46,435 nt of DNA from an uncultured Pseudanabaenaceae cyanobacterium. Its GTDB lineage: Bacteria; Cyanobacteriota; Cyanobacteriia; PCC-9006; JAAUQQ01. A program made the position numbers and the translations under genes. This document shows, piece after piece, positions 25,440 through 34,388 of this stretch (its first letter is position 1; every line of letters begins with the position of its first letter). The stretch is taken from the NCBI GenBank assembly GCA_938002085.1, contig CALLAT010000050.1:1-46435 (forward strand), read 5' to 3'. The notes below the pieces were generated by a model. That model was not told the DNA's origin. It saw only the letters and a program-made list of their open reading frames with translations, and did not search any database.

Positions 25440-26297
25440 CTAAAAGATAAAGTCCTCAGATGTGATATTTGTCTCGACGATATTCCGCAAAAGAATATCG
25501 TGGCTGTCATTGGCGAGGCTCACTAAGGTATCAGTTCCTTGCTGGCTAACCGTGAAGTCGCCAAAGACCAATCCGGAACCGGTAAGGTCAATCTTGTCGA
25601 TGCCATCTTCAAAGTCGGTGATAATATCCTGGTCAAAGCTAGCCTCGGTATAGCGAAACTTGTCAGCGCCAGCCCCGCCGGTCATTGTGTCATTGCCTTG
25701 GCGACCCAGTAAGGTGTCATTGCCGCCTTTGCCATCAAGGGTGTCATTTCCCTCGTTGCCTGTGAGGGTGTTTGCCCCAGCTTTACCAATCAATGTGTCA
25801 TCAAACTGTGAGCCGTAGAGCAACTCAATGGAGATTAGCGTATCTCCTTGGGCATCGCCTCCAGTGGCAGTTCCTGCGGAGAGGTCAATATTGACTCCAA
25901 CAGTGGAGCGGTGGTAGTAAGCCCAATCTAATTTTGCTCCGCCATCGAGGAGGTCGGCCCCTTCTCCCCCATTGAGAATGTCGTTGCCATCGAGGCCAAA
26001 GAGCTGATCATCTTCTCCAAAGCCATCTAAGCGGTTGTTGCCATCGTCCCCTATGAGGGTATCGGCAAAGTTGCGTGAGCCCATCAGGTTTTCAATTGAA
26101 ATCAAACTGTCTCCCTCGGCATGGAAGCCAGAGGCAGCTCCAGTCAATAGATTGACGGTGACACCGCCATTGGAGGACTCGTAGCGAGCGGTGTCGTTGC
26201 CGCTGCCACCGTCGAGGATGTCGCCACCGCCATCACCAGCAAAATCGCCCTGCAAAGCAGCCAAACCGTAGCTATCCCAGCAGCAACCCAAGCTCAC
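25440..26297 (-). pseudogene. Truncated chimeric RTX gene (C-terminal module fused to duplicated leader)
   Basis: The 285-codon frame encodes almost only the C-terminal RTX module, from GDGGGDILDGGSGND to SEDFIF, highly similar to the ends of the two preceding genes. Its first 21 residues (MSLGCCWDSYG...) are translated from sequence that matches the untranslated leader of the giant gene, beginning abruptly at 26238. The start would be a GTG at 26297 with no tested ribosome site. This is what a deletion of about 5.2 kb inside a duplicate of the giant gene would leave. It may be silent, or it may make a small secreted RTX fragment, because the secretion signal is intact. Most likely a decaying duplicate. 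Confidence 0.75.
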
Positions 26298-26547
26298 CCG
26301 GCTAACCGCCAGCCAAAACCAATCAAAATTCTCGGGGGCAGAAAAAACTCAAAAGCAGCATCGCTGCCCGCTAAACTGCGTGACTCAACGCAACTTAGCT
26401 TTAAACGAAGTAGATAACGCTAAACCCTACTAAACTACGAAACTTACCGTAATTCAGCGAGAACGAGAATAGCCCTGCACTCTCAGTACAATAGCGTAGG
26501 TGGATGAATCAATCTACGCTCATCGTTATTTCTTCACACGGAGTCAA
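26238..26547 (-). repeat. Duplicated leader, copy B
   Basis: Counterpart of 24952-25271. Its left edge is the exact fusion point with the RTX module (CATCACC then AGCAAAAT). Its right edge fades after CGGAGTCA. Confidence 0.8.
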
Positions 26548-26905
26548 TCTTCCGGTAACTGCTTGCCGCTAACGCTTTGCTGTCGCCAATAGCTAAAGCT
26601 AGCTGCCTCAAGCATTGAAACCCCACCCTTACCTTCTTTTCTCTATGAGGGACCCCCCTAGGGGACAAAATCTCTAGACATGGCCCAAATAGATGGGCCT
26701 TCATCTCTTGCAAACCGGGCTTTCTTTCGGCAAGCTCAGGAGAGCCGACTTCGCTATCCTCGGGTCTTTGGCTACAGGGAGGGCTTGCTGCTTTCGACTT
26801 CGTACAACCAGCGCTAGGAAAACTAGGTTTATTTCAAACCACCGAGTTCAACCTTCAACCTTCAACCCAGCAGAAAGATGCTAGCCAAGCAGACCCACAA
26901 ACAGA

Positions 26906-26939
26906 CAATAGCCCTAGGCAAAGGTGCCCAGGGCTATTG
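26906..26939. repeat. Hairpin 1 of a repeated hairpin-tail unit
   Basis: CAATAGCCCT pairs perfectly with AGGGCTATTG, and an inner GGCA/TGCC extends the stem. It is followed by the 32-base tail at 26943-26974, which recurs at 27600-27631. Confidence 0.6.
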
Positions 26940-27566
26940 AAACAATAGAACGCAATTCAATTCAACCAAGCTATGTGCAAATTTCTAACTAAAGTGTACT
27001 GGTCACAGCGACTTCCTTAACCGCATATGCCTCAGGCTCAAATAGCCTTTCGTTTGAGAGTTGCTTGCCATGCGACTTTGCACTTTTTTAAGAAGAAACT
27101 ATCAGCGCAGAAGGTGACAATCACAGACCCTATTCAAATGGACATTTAGAAGTGAAGTTGGAGCTGCGAGAATAAAGCAGGAGACACAGGCCTTATCGCT
27201 CTTGAATCTGGTGGGAAGCAGTTGTTAGGTGCTCCTTGTGTCTGTAATTAAACTAACACCATCTCGCTCTAAAAGTAAGCCTCGAAAAACTTCTTAAAAT
27301 TTTCTAGGGCAACACTCTCTTGGAAGATTTCGTTCGTGCAATACTTTCTTGCAAATGCACTTGCTAAGCTTAAAAGCTAAAGCTTTATTGATGAAGCTTG
27401 TTCGTCCATGTTCGAGCGATTGGCCTACAGCTCCTTCTCCTCCCAGAAATAGAAGATCAAGCTTAGAATAGAAGCTTTGCCCTCATGAAGCCAAATCAGA
27501 AGGAATACGCTGTACCTCAGTGGAACTAAAGCTTTACAGACTTAAATTCTGCTTTTAAACAGCAAA

Positions 27567-27593
27567 TAGCCCCAAGCAGTTGGCTTGAGGCTA
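27567..27593. repeat. Hairpin 2 of a repeated hairpin-tail unit
   Basis: TAGCCCCAAGC pairs with GCTTGAGGCTA with one wobble. The tail after it (27600-27631) matches that of hairpin 1 at about 27 of 32 bases. The stems have diverged while pairing is kept. Confidence 0.55.
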
Positions 27594-28047
27594 GAGACAC
27601 AACAGAACGTGATTCAATTCAATCAAACTATTTACTGGTTACTTACTAGGGTGAGTAAACCACAATCGCTTCAGTTGTTGTTGACGTCAAAACCTCTTAG
27701 GAGGTCAGTGAGCTTAGGATCTACATGTCAACGGTTCAAAGTTGTCACGAGTAACTCGGGACCTAAACCTGAAAGGGAATGTAGAGGGCCTCAAAGGAGA
27801 CGTTCAAGGTTCGAAGTCGATGGGTTGAGAAATGGACAGGAGGCACGGGTTCATTTCTCTCGTTTCTTAGAAGGACGTTTTGTTTTGTCCTGTGCCTTGA
27901 ATTCAATCTAGCAATGCTGCTAGGGGATGGCAAGGCACTGTAAACAAGCGAAAACTAACCTGAGTGTGAACTCGTTTTCGTGTGTTGTTTAACACGTTTT
28001 CGTTGACATTCCTGTTTTGCTCGCTAATATTGCGTCGGTCAGTGCCG

Positions 28048-28860
28048 CTATACTGATTTCGCTCTAAATTGGCGAAAGTCTTCGTCACCTTGGCTCAGCT
28101 GGACCCAGGCGATGTCCTGCTGTTGGAAGCGCTCGACAAGCTTGGCGCAGGCCGGACGTTCGGAGGCGTAGTGGCCAGAGTCGATCAGGATGAGGTTGCG
28201 ATCGCGGGCTTCTTGAAACTGATGAAACTTACAATCTGCCGTCAGGTAAACCTGAGCTCCGGTCTTACACACCGCCCCGATATAGCTGGCCCCTGAGCCC
28301 CCCAGCACTGCCACTCGCTCAATGGTTTGCTGCAAGTCCGCTGTGGGTGAATAAATCAGTTCGGGGGGCTCCAGCTGGGTCTGAATTTTCGCAAGGAGTT
28401 GCTCTAGGGGTAATGCCGGTGCCAGAGTCCCCACGCGCCCATAGCCCAAGCCATCCTGGGTCGCTTCTACAGGCTCACAGTCTTGTAGCCCCAGCAACTG
28501 CGCCAGAACATCCGCTGTGCCGTCTTCCACTTGGTCAAAATTGGTATGGGCGCTGTAAACCCCAATGCCATGGGCCATGGCGAGGTGGACCATCTCACCA
28601 ATGGGGTCGCCGCGCTTCACGGACTTGAGGCTGCCGAAGATGAGGGGATGGTGAGCAAAGATGAGGTTAACGGGATGACCTTGGGCCTTGAGGGCGATCG
28701 CCTCTTCCATCACCGCCAAGGTTGGCGTCAAGCAAACCAGGACTCCCACAGGTTGATCCAACACCCCCGGCTCAATTTGCCAGCCGCAGTTATCCCACTT
28801 CTCTTGCCAAACGGGATTGGCCCAGGCTTCAAACTGGGTCATAAAATCGCGAATTATCAT
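28048..28860 (-). CDS. Nif3-like dinuclear metal centre protein
   Basis: A 270-residue protein of the NIF3/YbgI/YqfO family. The dinuclear site ligands are visible: IFAHHPLIF (His 70-71), SAHTNFDQ (His 105, Asp 109), and a C-terminal DSGHYASE with His and Glu. Members form toroidal hexamers with two metals per subunit. Proposed activities include GTP cyclohydrolase-like and other hydrolase functions, but the physiological role is unsettled. Length is the usual short form without the inserted PII-like domain. ATG 28860 matches the family start (MIIRDFMTQFEAWA). No operon partners are evident. Confidence 0.92.
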   Translation of the reverse strand: MIIRDFMTQFEAWANPVWQEKWDNCGWQIEPGVLDQPVGVLVCLTPTLAVMEEAIALKAQGHPVNLIFAHHPLIFGSLKSVKRGDPIGEMVHLAMAHGIGVYSAHTNFDQVEDGTADVLAQLLGLQDCEPVEATQDGLGYGRVGTLAPALPLEQLLAKIQTQLEPPELIYSPTADLQQTIERVAVLGGSGASYIGAVCKTGAQVYLTADCKFHQFQEARDRNLILIDSGHYASERPACAKLVERFQQQDIAWVQLSQGDEDFRQFRAKSV

Positions 28861-29246
28861 CGGCTAAATGTCCTTAAACCCTAGGTAATGTCACCCGCTG
28901 GAATAGCTTGATGCCACTAGCTTAGAGCTAAAAATCCGGTATTTTACGGCAGCCGCAAATATTGTCTACGGACGCTGGGTCTTGCCCCCCTACTTCATTG
29001 CTTTTTGGACCCCCCTGTGAGTCTTGGATCGTCGCAATATATTAGGCACAATTCCTGAAAGTGTCGTGTCGCTAATCGTACTCTTTACTCGTGATTTCCT
29101 ACGGAAAATGTACGAGAAATGGCGTATTTTTGTGGCAATTGCGTAAATCATCCTGACTCAATCTCATTGGGATTGATCTCTCTAAGGGATAACGCAACAT
29201 CTATAGGGACTCAGGTCTGCTTATCCTCCCACGCAAGGACATAGTG
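28861..29246. other. Divergent intergenic region
   Basis: 386 bases between the Nif3-like gene and a small plus-strand gene. It must hold both promoters. I see no known RNA element or strong hairpin in it. Confidence 0.5.
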
Positions 29247-29522
29247 ATGCATCGTTCCGATTTTATATTTGAGACTATTGAAGCGGTAGGGCTCAGTTCC
29301 TCTACCTACAGCCAGCCCAATATTCATGATTGGTTGGCCCAAACCATTTCTAAGCTGAGCCAGCAGGCTCGCAGTACAAATACAACCTGCCGCCCCAGTC
29401 AGCGCACGGGTTACTACCATGTCACCCATGGCCAAACGACCCATCATTTGACGGCCTATGAGGCCTATCGTTTCTTGCAGTCCATTCTGTGGCTGTATGA
29501 CATTAATGAGGCTGAATCCTAA
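29247..29522 (+). CDS. Small soluble protein of unknown function
   Basis: A 91-residue protein I do not recognise. It begins MHRSDFIFETIEAVG and ends LQSILWLYDINEAES, is predicted largely helical, and has no signal or membrane segment. Support for its being real: AAGGAC 7 bases before the ATG at 29247 (a GTG directly before it at 29244 is an alternative), codon use like its neighbours, and a strong terminator beginning 40 bases after the stop. GYYHVTHGQTTHHLTAYEAYRFL resembles a compact DNA/RNA- or partner-binding motif only in a general way, so no function is claimed. Confidence 0.65.
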   Translation: MHRSDFIFETIEAVGLSSSTYSQPNIHDWLAQTISKLSQQARSTNTTCRPSQRTGYYHVTHGQTTHHLTAYEAYRFLQSILWLYDINEAES

Positions 29523-29561
29523 CGGCCTAGCTCCCAATGCCTTACAAGTGAATGCGATCTT

Positions 29562-29596
29562 AAAAGGCCGGTCAGTACTGCACTGACCGGCCTTTT
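29562..29596. terminator. Bidirectional Rho-independent terminator
   Basis: A perfect 15-bp stem (AAAAGGCCGGTCAGT with its complement) and a 5-base loop, with A-run and T-run ends on both strands. It lies between the convergent small gene and ddl, so it can serve both. Confidence 0.9.
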
Positions 29597-29621
29597 GGCT
29601 TGGAATCTGAGGGGGAATCTT

Positions 29622-30701
29622 CTACTTGCTATGGCGCTCGATCGCAAAACCCAACAATTGATCCACCAACTCCTCAAAGGGCACCCCGCTAGCCCCCCAC
29701 AGTTGGGGATACATGCTCAGGGCCGTAAAGCCAGGTAGGGTGTTGATTTCATTGATGAATAGCTCTCCAGTGGCCTCCACATAGAAGAAGTCCACCCGGC
29801 TTAGCCCGGAAGCATCCACAGCCTTGAAGGCACGCACAGCCATGTCTTGGATGCGGCTCACCACGTCAGCGGGCAGCTTGGACGGAATGATCAGCTGGGC
29901 CAGACCGTCGGTGTATTTGGTCTCGTAATCGTAGAATTCGGCGTCGTAGGTGATCTCGCCAACAACCGAAGCCTTGGGAAAATCGTTGCCCAGGACGGCG
30001 CATTCCACTTCACGCATGCCGTTGAGGCCCGCTTCCACCATGAGGCGGCGATCGTAGCCCGCAGCATCATCCAGCGCTTTTTCCAGATCAGACTGGGTTT
30101 TGGCCTTGGCAATGCCCACGGAGGAGCCGAGGTTGGCGGGTTTCACAAAGCAGGGATAGCCCAACTCCGCTTCCACCTTCTCAATCAGGCTGGTGAAACG
30201 GCAGGGGTCGGACCAAACCTCAGCCCGGTCTACATCCAGGTATTTCACTTGGGGCAGCCCCGCCTGGGTGAAAATCATGCGCATGATGGTTTTGTCCATG
30301 CCCGCAGAGGAGCCCAGGGCGCTGGAGCCGACAAAGGGCACCTGCATGAGCTGGAGCAGGCCTTGGATAGTGCCGTCTTCGCCGTTGGGGCCATGGAGGA
30401 TGGGGAACCAGACATCGACTTCCGCAGCACTGGCGGGGAAGTTCCAAAGCTGGGCGCGGTCTTCGGCCCAGTTGTCTTTGCCATCGCCCACATCGATGGA
30501 TTTGCCACTGTCCAGAACCGTCTTGGCTTCGTCACCGCCTAGCCAGACGCCGTCTTTGCGAATATAGAAGGGGTGGAGTTCGTATTTTGCTGCGTTGGCC
30601 GGGGCAGAGAGACCCTTGGCGATCGCCCCCGCAGAAATAATCGAAACCTCATGCTCCCCAGAGCGTCCACCAAACAGAAGTCCAACCCGCTGCTTTGCCA
30701 T
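29622..30701 (-). CDS. ddl: D-alanine--D-alanine ligase
   Basis: A 359-residue ATP-grasp enzyme that joins two D-Ala for peptidoglycan precursors in the cytoplasm. Visible motifs: [15 protein letters not shown] at the N-terminus, [35 protein letters not shown] (ATP-grasp loop), the tail [18 protein letters not shown] with metal-binding Glu and Asn, then [12 protein letters not shown]. The long spacer and [15 protein letters not shown] are normal for the family. The frame extends 11 codons to 30734, but ATG 30701 (MAKQRVG) is the standard start. It ends into the terminator at 29562-29596. It is preceded on the same strand by the DUF4870 cluster, 89 bases away. Confidence 0.95.
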   Translation of the reverse strand: MAKQRVGLLFGGRSGEHEVSIISAGAIAKGLSAPANAAKYELHPFYIRKDGVWLGGDEAKTVLDSGKSIDVGDGKDNWAEDRAQLWNFPASAAEVDVWFPILHGPNGEDGTIQGLLQLMQVPFVGSSALGSSAGMDKTIMRMIFTQAGLPQVKYLDVDRAEVWSDPCRFTSLIEKVEAELGYPCFVKPANLGSSVGIAKAKTQSDLEKALDDAAGYDRRLMVEAGLNGMREVECAVLGNDFPKASVVGEITYDAEFYDYETKYTDGLAQLIIPSKLPADVVSRIQDMAVRAFKAVDASGLSRVDFFYVEATGELFINEINTLPGFTALSMYPQLWGASGVPFEELVDQLLGFAIERHSK

Positions 30702-30790
30702 TTTGTCTTTAGCCTTGCTATTGCACACCAACAATTCAGGAGACTATATCTCCCCATGGCACAATCCGTCAGCTAACCCGGCTGTTGATC

Positions 30791-31372
30791 TCACGAAAAG
30801 AATTGGCGACTCCAGGGATAGACATAAATTTTTCCCTCCATTGCCTTGGTGGAGGCCTTCATCACAACTAGGATTTGCGTCAAACACCAAATGAATGAGA
30901 GCAGTGGCCCCCCCAGCAGCATAATCAAGCCCGCTATCATTCGGGCCTCGTCACCGGGAGAGCTGTTGAAATACCAAGAGCTAGAGCTCAACATAGGACC
31001 GCAGGTCACCAAGAATAAAAAGCAAAGCAATAGAAAAGCACAAAGCCCGTACAAACTAACCGTTGCTTGAAAGTTTGTTGCCGCTCTACCGCAGTCATCC
31101 ACGAAGGGATGGTCGCTCCGATGGGTACGCCAATAAATCCAGGCGGTGGCAAAGGATGACAGGAACGGACAGGCCAAGGTGAGGAAGAACAGCCCCAGCG
31201 CCACCCAGGACTTGTAGATGACTTCATAGGGCAAGCTGCCCTGGTAATTGGCATTTAGGAGCAAGTAGCCAAATATCAAACAAACCAGCAGTACGCCAAA
31301 CCAAAACAGACCGCTGAGATGGCACCACTTGGCTCGCTGGAGAACATCCTTGGAGAATTCAGATTGTGCCAT
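30791..31372 (-). CDS. DUF4870-like membrane protein, paralogue 1
   Basis: A 193-residue membrane protein, third in transcription order of three tandem paralogues. It has about four hydrophobic segments, the N-terminal block KWCHLSGLFWFG, a central HPFVDDCGRAATNFQAT, and a C-terminal KIYVYPWSRQF. The HPFV...NFQ centre matches the DUF4870/Tic20-like small membrane proteins common in cyanobacteria and chloroplast lineages. Function unknown. It is the most divergent of the three, with longer loops. ATG 31372. Confidence 0.75.
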   Translation of the reverse strand: MAQSEFSKDVLQRAKWCHLSGLFWFGVLLVCLIFGYLLLNANYQGSLPYEVIYKSWVALGLFFLTLACPFLSSFATAWIYWRTHRSDHPFVDDCGRAATNFQATVSLYGLCAFLLLCFLFLVTCGPMLSSSSWYFNSSPGDEARMIAGLIMLLGGPLLSFIWCLTQILVVMKASTKAMEGKIYVYPWSRQFFS

Positions 31373-31413
31373 TGCTGTGAGTCACGATGAATCAACCAAA
31401 CAGGGAGGATATT

Positions 31414-32001
31414 TTACGAAGAAAAGAACTGACGACTTAAGGGATATACGTAGACCTGACCTTTGCCAGCCTTGGCTGCTGCCAGGCTCATCACAATCAC
31501 CTGGAAAAGCCAGACCGCAAAAGCGACCAATCCCCCCAGGACCAATGTCAGAATCCCTAAGACCATGAAAATCCCCTCGCTACCATTGCCGCCGTTGCCG
31601 CCATTGCCAAGGGCGGCCAAGACCGGACCGCAGGTGGCTAGGAGCAAAAAGGCAAAGACTAGAAATGCGCAAAAACTATATAACCCCATCGTGGCCTGAA
31701 AATTAGTTGCAGCCTTGCCGCATTCATCGATGAAGGGATGCTTTTCTCGATTCATTTTCCAGAACACCAATGCCGTCACAAATCCCGACAGGAACGGGAA
31801 CGACAGTAAGGTAAAAACAATCATCAAGCCCAAGAATGGATAAAGCGCTAGGTCTCCCAAGGGCTCTAAAGAACTTGAGACCAGCGATAGCGGAATACTG
31901 ACCACCTGCCAAGCAACTGACAACATCGCCCAGGCAATACCACTCAGATGAGCCCACACCGCTCGTTTGAGCACACCAGCAGGGAATTCAGCCTGGGTCA
32001 T
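31414..32001 (-). CDS. DUF4870-like membrane protein, paralogue 2
   Basis: A 195-residue paralogue of the flanking genes, with the same blocks: EFPAGVLKRAVWAHLSG at the start, HPFIDECGKAATNFQATMG in the centre, and KGQVYVYPLSRQFF at the end. About four membrane segments. Loop 3 carries a Gly/Asn run (NGGNGGNGS) absent from the other copies. It lies 41 bases upstream of paralogue 1 and 40 bases downstream of paralogue 3, so the three are very probably one operon. Function unknown. Confidence 0.78.
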   Translation of the reverse strand: MTQAEFPAGVLKRAVWAHLSGIAWAMLSVAWQVVSIPLSLVSSSLEPLGDLALYPFLGLMIVFTLLSFPFLSGFVTALVFWKMNREKHPFIDECGKAATNFQATMGLYSFCAFLVFAFLLLATCGPVLAALGNGGNGGNGSEGIFMVLGILTLVLGGLVAFAVWLFQVIVMSLAAAKAGKGQVYVYPLSRQFFSS

Positions 32002-32041
32002 GGCAAAGGGAAGCGTCGTAGGAGACGGAGTAACAACGAAT

Positions 32042-32635
32042 TTAAGAGTAGAACTGACGACTCAAAGGATACACATACATCTGGCCTTTGGAGGCTTTGA
32101 CGGCAGCCATGATGGTGACGATGGCTTGGAACAGATTCCAGGCGATCGCCCCGACCGCACTCAAGGCCAGAATGACCAACCCTGCCATGGCTAGAGCTTC
32201 CTGGGTAGGATTGGAAGACCCGCCATAGAGATTGAAATTAGAGAGAGCGGGGCCGCAGGTGACAAGAACGAGGAGGGCTGAAACGAGAAAAGCGCAAAAG
32301 CTATAGAGCCCCATCGTGGCCTGAAAGTTTGTTGCTGCTTTGCCGCAGTCATTAACAAAGGGATGGGAGTCGCGATTGATTCGCCACATGATGAGGGCGT
32401 AGAGAAATCCTGCTATGAAGGGAAACGACAGGAATGAAACGATGATCGAGAGAATAGATAATCCCATGCGTGCCGCCTCTGAACTGAAGCCCAGGGTCGA
32501 GTAGAGGCCGGTCATGATCAGGGCGATGACATTTTGCACTAGGCCCAGGGCAAACCAGATGATGCCTGCTAAGTGGCACCAGACTGCTCGCTTGAGTACA
32601 CCAGCAGGAAACTCAGGAACTCCAGATTCGACCAT
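32042..32635 (-). CDS. DUF4870-like membrane protein, paralogue 3
   Basis: A 197-residue paralogue, first in transcription order. Blocks: EFPAGVLKRAVWCHLAGIIWF, HPFVNDCGKAATNFQATMG, KGQMYVYPLSRQFYS. The frame is open to 32671, but ATG 32635 (MVESGVPEF) aligns with its sisters. The identical central block in copies 2 and 3 suggests recent duplication or conversion, while copy 1 is older. The unusual amplification hints at dosage or hetero-oligomer use, which is inference. Confidence 0.78.
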   Translation of the reverse strand: MVESGVPEFPAGVLKRAVWCHLAGIIWFALGLVQNVIALIMTGLYSTLGFSSEAARMGLSILSIIVSFLSFPFIAGFLYALIMWRINRDSHPFVNDCGKAATNFQATMGLYSFCAFLVSALLVLVTCGPALSNFNLYGGSSNPTQEALAMAGLVILALSAVGAIAWNLFQAIVTIMAAVKASKGQMYVYPLSRQFYS

Positions 32636-32781
32636 GGTGAAAAAGGCTAACGGCGATCGCAAGAGTCTCAAATCAGACCATGACGATGCTGTGAGTGTAG
32701 CCTTCTAAATCTCAGTCACCCGCTCCATGCAACGAAACTTAGGCCCTCTATTCAGATTTAAGATTGCAGCTTGCCGACCTG

Positions 32782-34188
32782 CTAGAGCGTGTAGGTGAAG
32801 TCCTCAATCAGTGCCCCCGGTGTCCAGGTGCCGCCCAGATCGCGATGCTCGTAGGTGTCCACAGCGGGCACGAGTTCTTGTTTCTGGGTGAGGGCAATTA
32901 AGTTGTCTCCCCAGAAGTTGAATAGCGTGTCGTCGAAGCGTAGGTCATGGATGGGGGCGACAATTTCGCCTTGCTCCACCCAGAAACAGGCGTAGCGAGT
33001 CATGCCGGTGATTCGACCAGCGGGGCGATCGCTCCAGTTCAAATAATGCAAGTTGGATAAATACAGGCCTGTATCCAAAGCCTTGAGAATATCCGCCTCG
33101 GCCAAGTCTCCGCCATCAACCTCAGCGGCCCGCAGGTCTTCGCTATCGGAGGCACCGTTGGACACCACGTCATATTCCTGGGCGGTGCGACCGTTGATGG
33201 TTGTATTAACAAGTTTGCCTCGCTCAATCAGGGGCAGATTGTCCGGGGCCATTTCGCTGTCGCTGTTGAACTGGGGCACCAGGCCACGGGAGAAATTTTC
33301 TCGCAGGGTGAACTTGGGCGACAGCTTCCGCTTACCGACCCGTAGTTGCTCCATGGGGCTACCGCCTTGGCGAATGGCGGCTTCGCTGGTGCAGCTCCAG
33401 GACATCATCAGGATTAGCTCCGACATGGCGGCCGGGGCCAGGTAGGTGCGGTATTGGCCTTTGGAGACGGCTTTGACCGGGCGGTCCATGAGCTGGAGCT
33501 GCTGCTGGGCGAGGGCTACGTTGGCTTTGTAAGCAGCGGAGTCCCAGGTGCGATCGGCGAAGGTACCTTTGACGGCCTGGCCCTTGAGGTCGAAGAGGGA
33601 GTAGTCGAGGGTGAAGGATTCCGTGGCGAACCAGTGGCGCTGGCCTGCGGAGTCGGATTGGGCGCGGACGGAGAGGCCTGCGGCGTAGATACCGACGAAG
33701 TCTAGGCCTTGGACAGGGCCGAGGAGTTCGGCGATCGCCCGATCCCGGTCCAGCAAGTCCCCACGATACACCGCCCGACTTTTGCCCTCGCTCCCCTCAA
33801 CCCGCTGGGGCAAAACAATAAAGGGATCTTCTGGCAGTTGATCAATTTCTTGGCGCAGTTCATTGAGCGCAGGCTTGACCGCAGCCCAGTCCTCGCCCCA
33901 GTTGCCGGTAAAGGGCAAGTCGCGATAGCAGGTGCGCTGGTTGGCAATCCAGGTTAGCTTCACTGCTCCATCCACCACCTGGCCGGACTGGCGAACCCGC
34001 GCCCGATTCATACGGGTGAACTGGCTATCTTCCGCCACCAGGGACAGGGTGAAATGTTCACCGGCTCGGCATTCACCCTGGAGGGCATCGCTGAGGCGAT
34101 TAAAGGTTTGCTCCCACAACTCCAGGCGCTCGGTGGCGAGGGTGCGAGATTGGGAAGCAACGGCGGCGGTAGACAGGGAGAAAATCAC
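32782..34188 (-). CDS. TldE/PmbA-like component of the TldD-TldE protease
   Basis: A 468-residue member of the TldD/PmbA family that lacks the HExxxH motif, so it is the non-catalytic E-type partner. Typical blocks: a GRAAxEYD-like NGRTAQEYDVVSNG, RITGMTRYACFWVEQGEIVAPIHDLRFDD, and FWGDNLIALT near the C-terminus. The frame is open to 34338, but that extension runs through a palindromic repeat region and would add non-family sequence. GTG 34188 (then IFSLSTAAVASQ) is the best start. It follows tldD by 200 bases. The pair forms a heterodimer that degrades unfolded peptides or processes leader peptides, known for the family. Confidence 0.8.
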   Translation of the reverse strand: MIFSLSTAAVASQSRTLATERLELWEQTFNRLSDALQGECRAGEHFTLSLVAEDSQFTRMNRARVRQSGQVVDGAVKLTWIANQRTCYRDLPFTGNWGEDWAAVKPALNELRQEIDQLPEDPFIVLPQRVEGSEGKSRAVYRGDLLDRDRAIAELLGPVQGLDFVGIYAAGLSVRAQSDSAGQRHWFATESFTLDYSLFDLKGQAVKGTFADRTWDSAAYKANVALAQQQLQLMDRPVKAVSKGQYRTYLAPAAMSELILMMSWSCTSEAAIRQGGSPMEQLRVGKRKLSPKFTLRENFSRGLVPQFNSDSEMAPDNLPLIERGKLVNTTINGRTAQEYDVVSNGASDSEDLRAAEVDGGDLAEADILKALDTGLYLSNLHYLNWSDRPAGRITGMTRYACFWVEQGEIVAPIHDLRFDDTLFNFWGDNLIALTQKQELVPAVDTYEHRDLGGTWTPGALIEDFTYTL

Positions 34189-34235
34189 AGGGGTAGTTGC
34201 AGCAGGTGAATAGGTAAAAGTCGAATACAGGGTAG

Positions 34236-34360
34236 GGGTCGGGTCTCCCGACCCAGCCTGGCCCAAACCCAGGCAGGGGCCAGGAAATATATTGGAGAGG
34301 CAGAGGAAATTGATTCGCAGAAGGGCAGGAAAACGCAAGAGGGGCAGGGAAACCCAGCCC
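34236..34360. repeat. Palindromic repeat cluster between the tldD- and tldE-like genes
   Basis: Three hairpins: GGGTCGGG-TCT-CCCGACCC (34236-34254), CCTGGCCC with GGGCCAGG (34257-34284), and GGGGCAGGG-AAA-CCCAGCCCC (34340-34360). The last is of the GGGGCxGGGaaaCCCxGCCCC type that I recall as abundant in cyanobacterial intergenic DNA. It breaks the tldD-tldE operon spacing. Confidence 0.65.
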
Positions 34361-34388
34361 CTACGGTATTTCCGGGGGTGGGGTGGGG

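Larger units (their letters stand above)
26298..28047. other. Gene-poor stretch with repeated hairpins
   Basis: About 1.75 kb with no frame that looks like a protein. It contains the duplicated leader (to 26547) and two hairpin-plus-tail repeats (26906-26974 and 27567-27631). Near 27960-28005 are short direct repeats of CGTTTTCG. It may hold small RNAs or be the remains of further RTX-gene duplicates. Confidence 0.55.

Noticed and set aside
27585..27911. 108-codon plus-strand frame
   Set aside because: Lies in repeat-bearing intergenic DNA, with composition unlike coding sequence and no recognisable motif.
29847..30542. 231-codon plus-strand frame
   Set aside because: Antisense of ddl; no family resemblance and no own start signals.
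34189..34338. 5' extension of the TldE-like gene
   Set aside because: It runs through GC-rich palindromes and adds non-family sequence.
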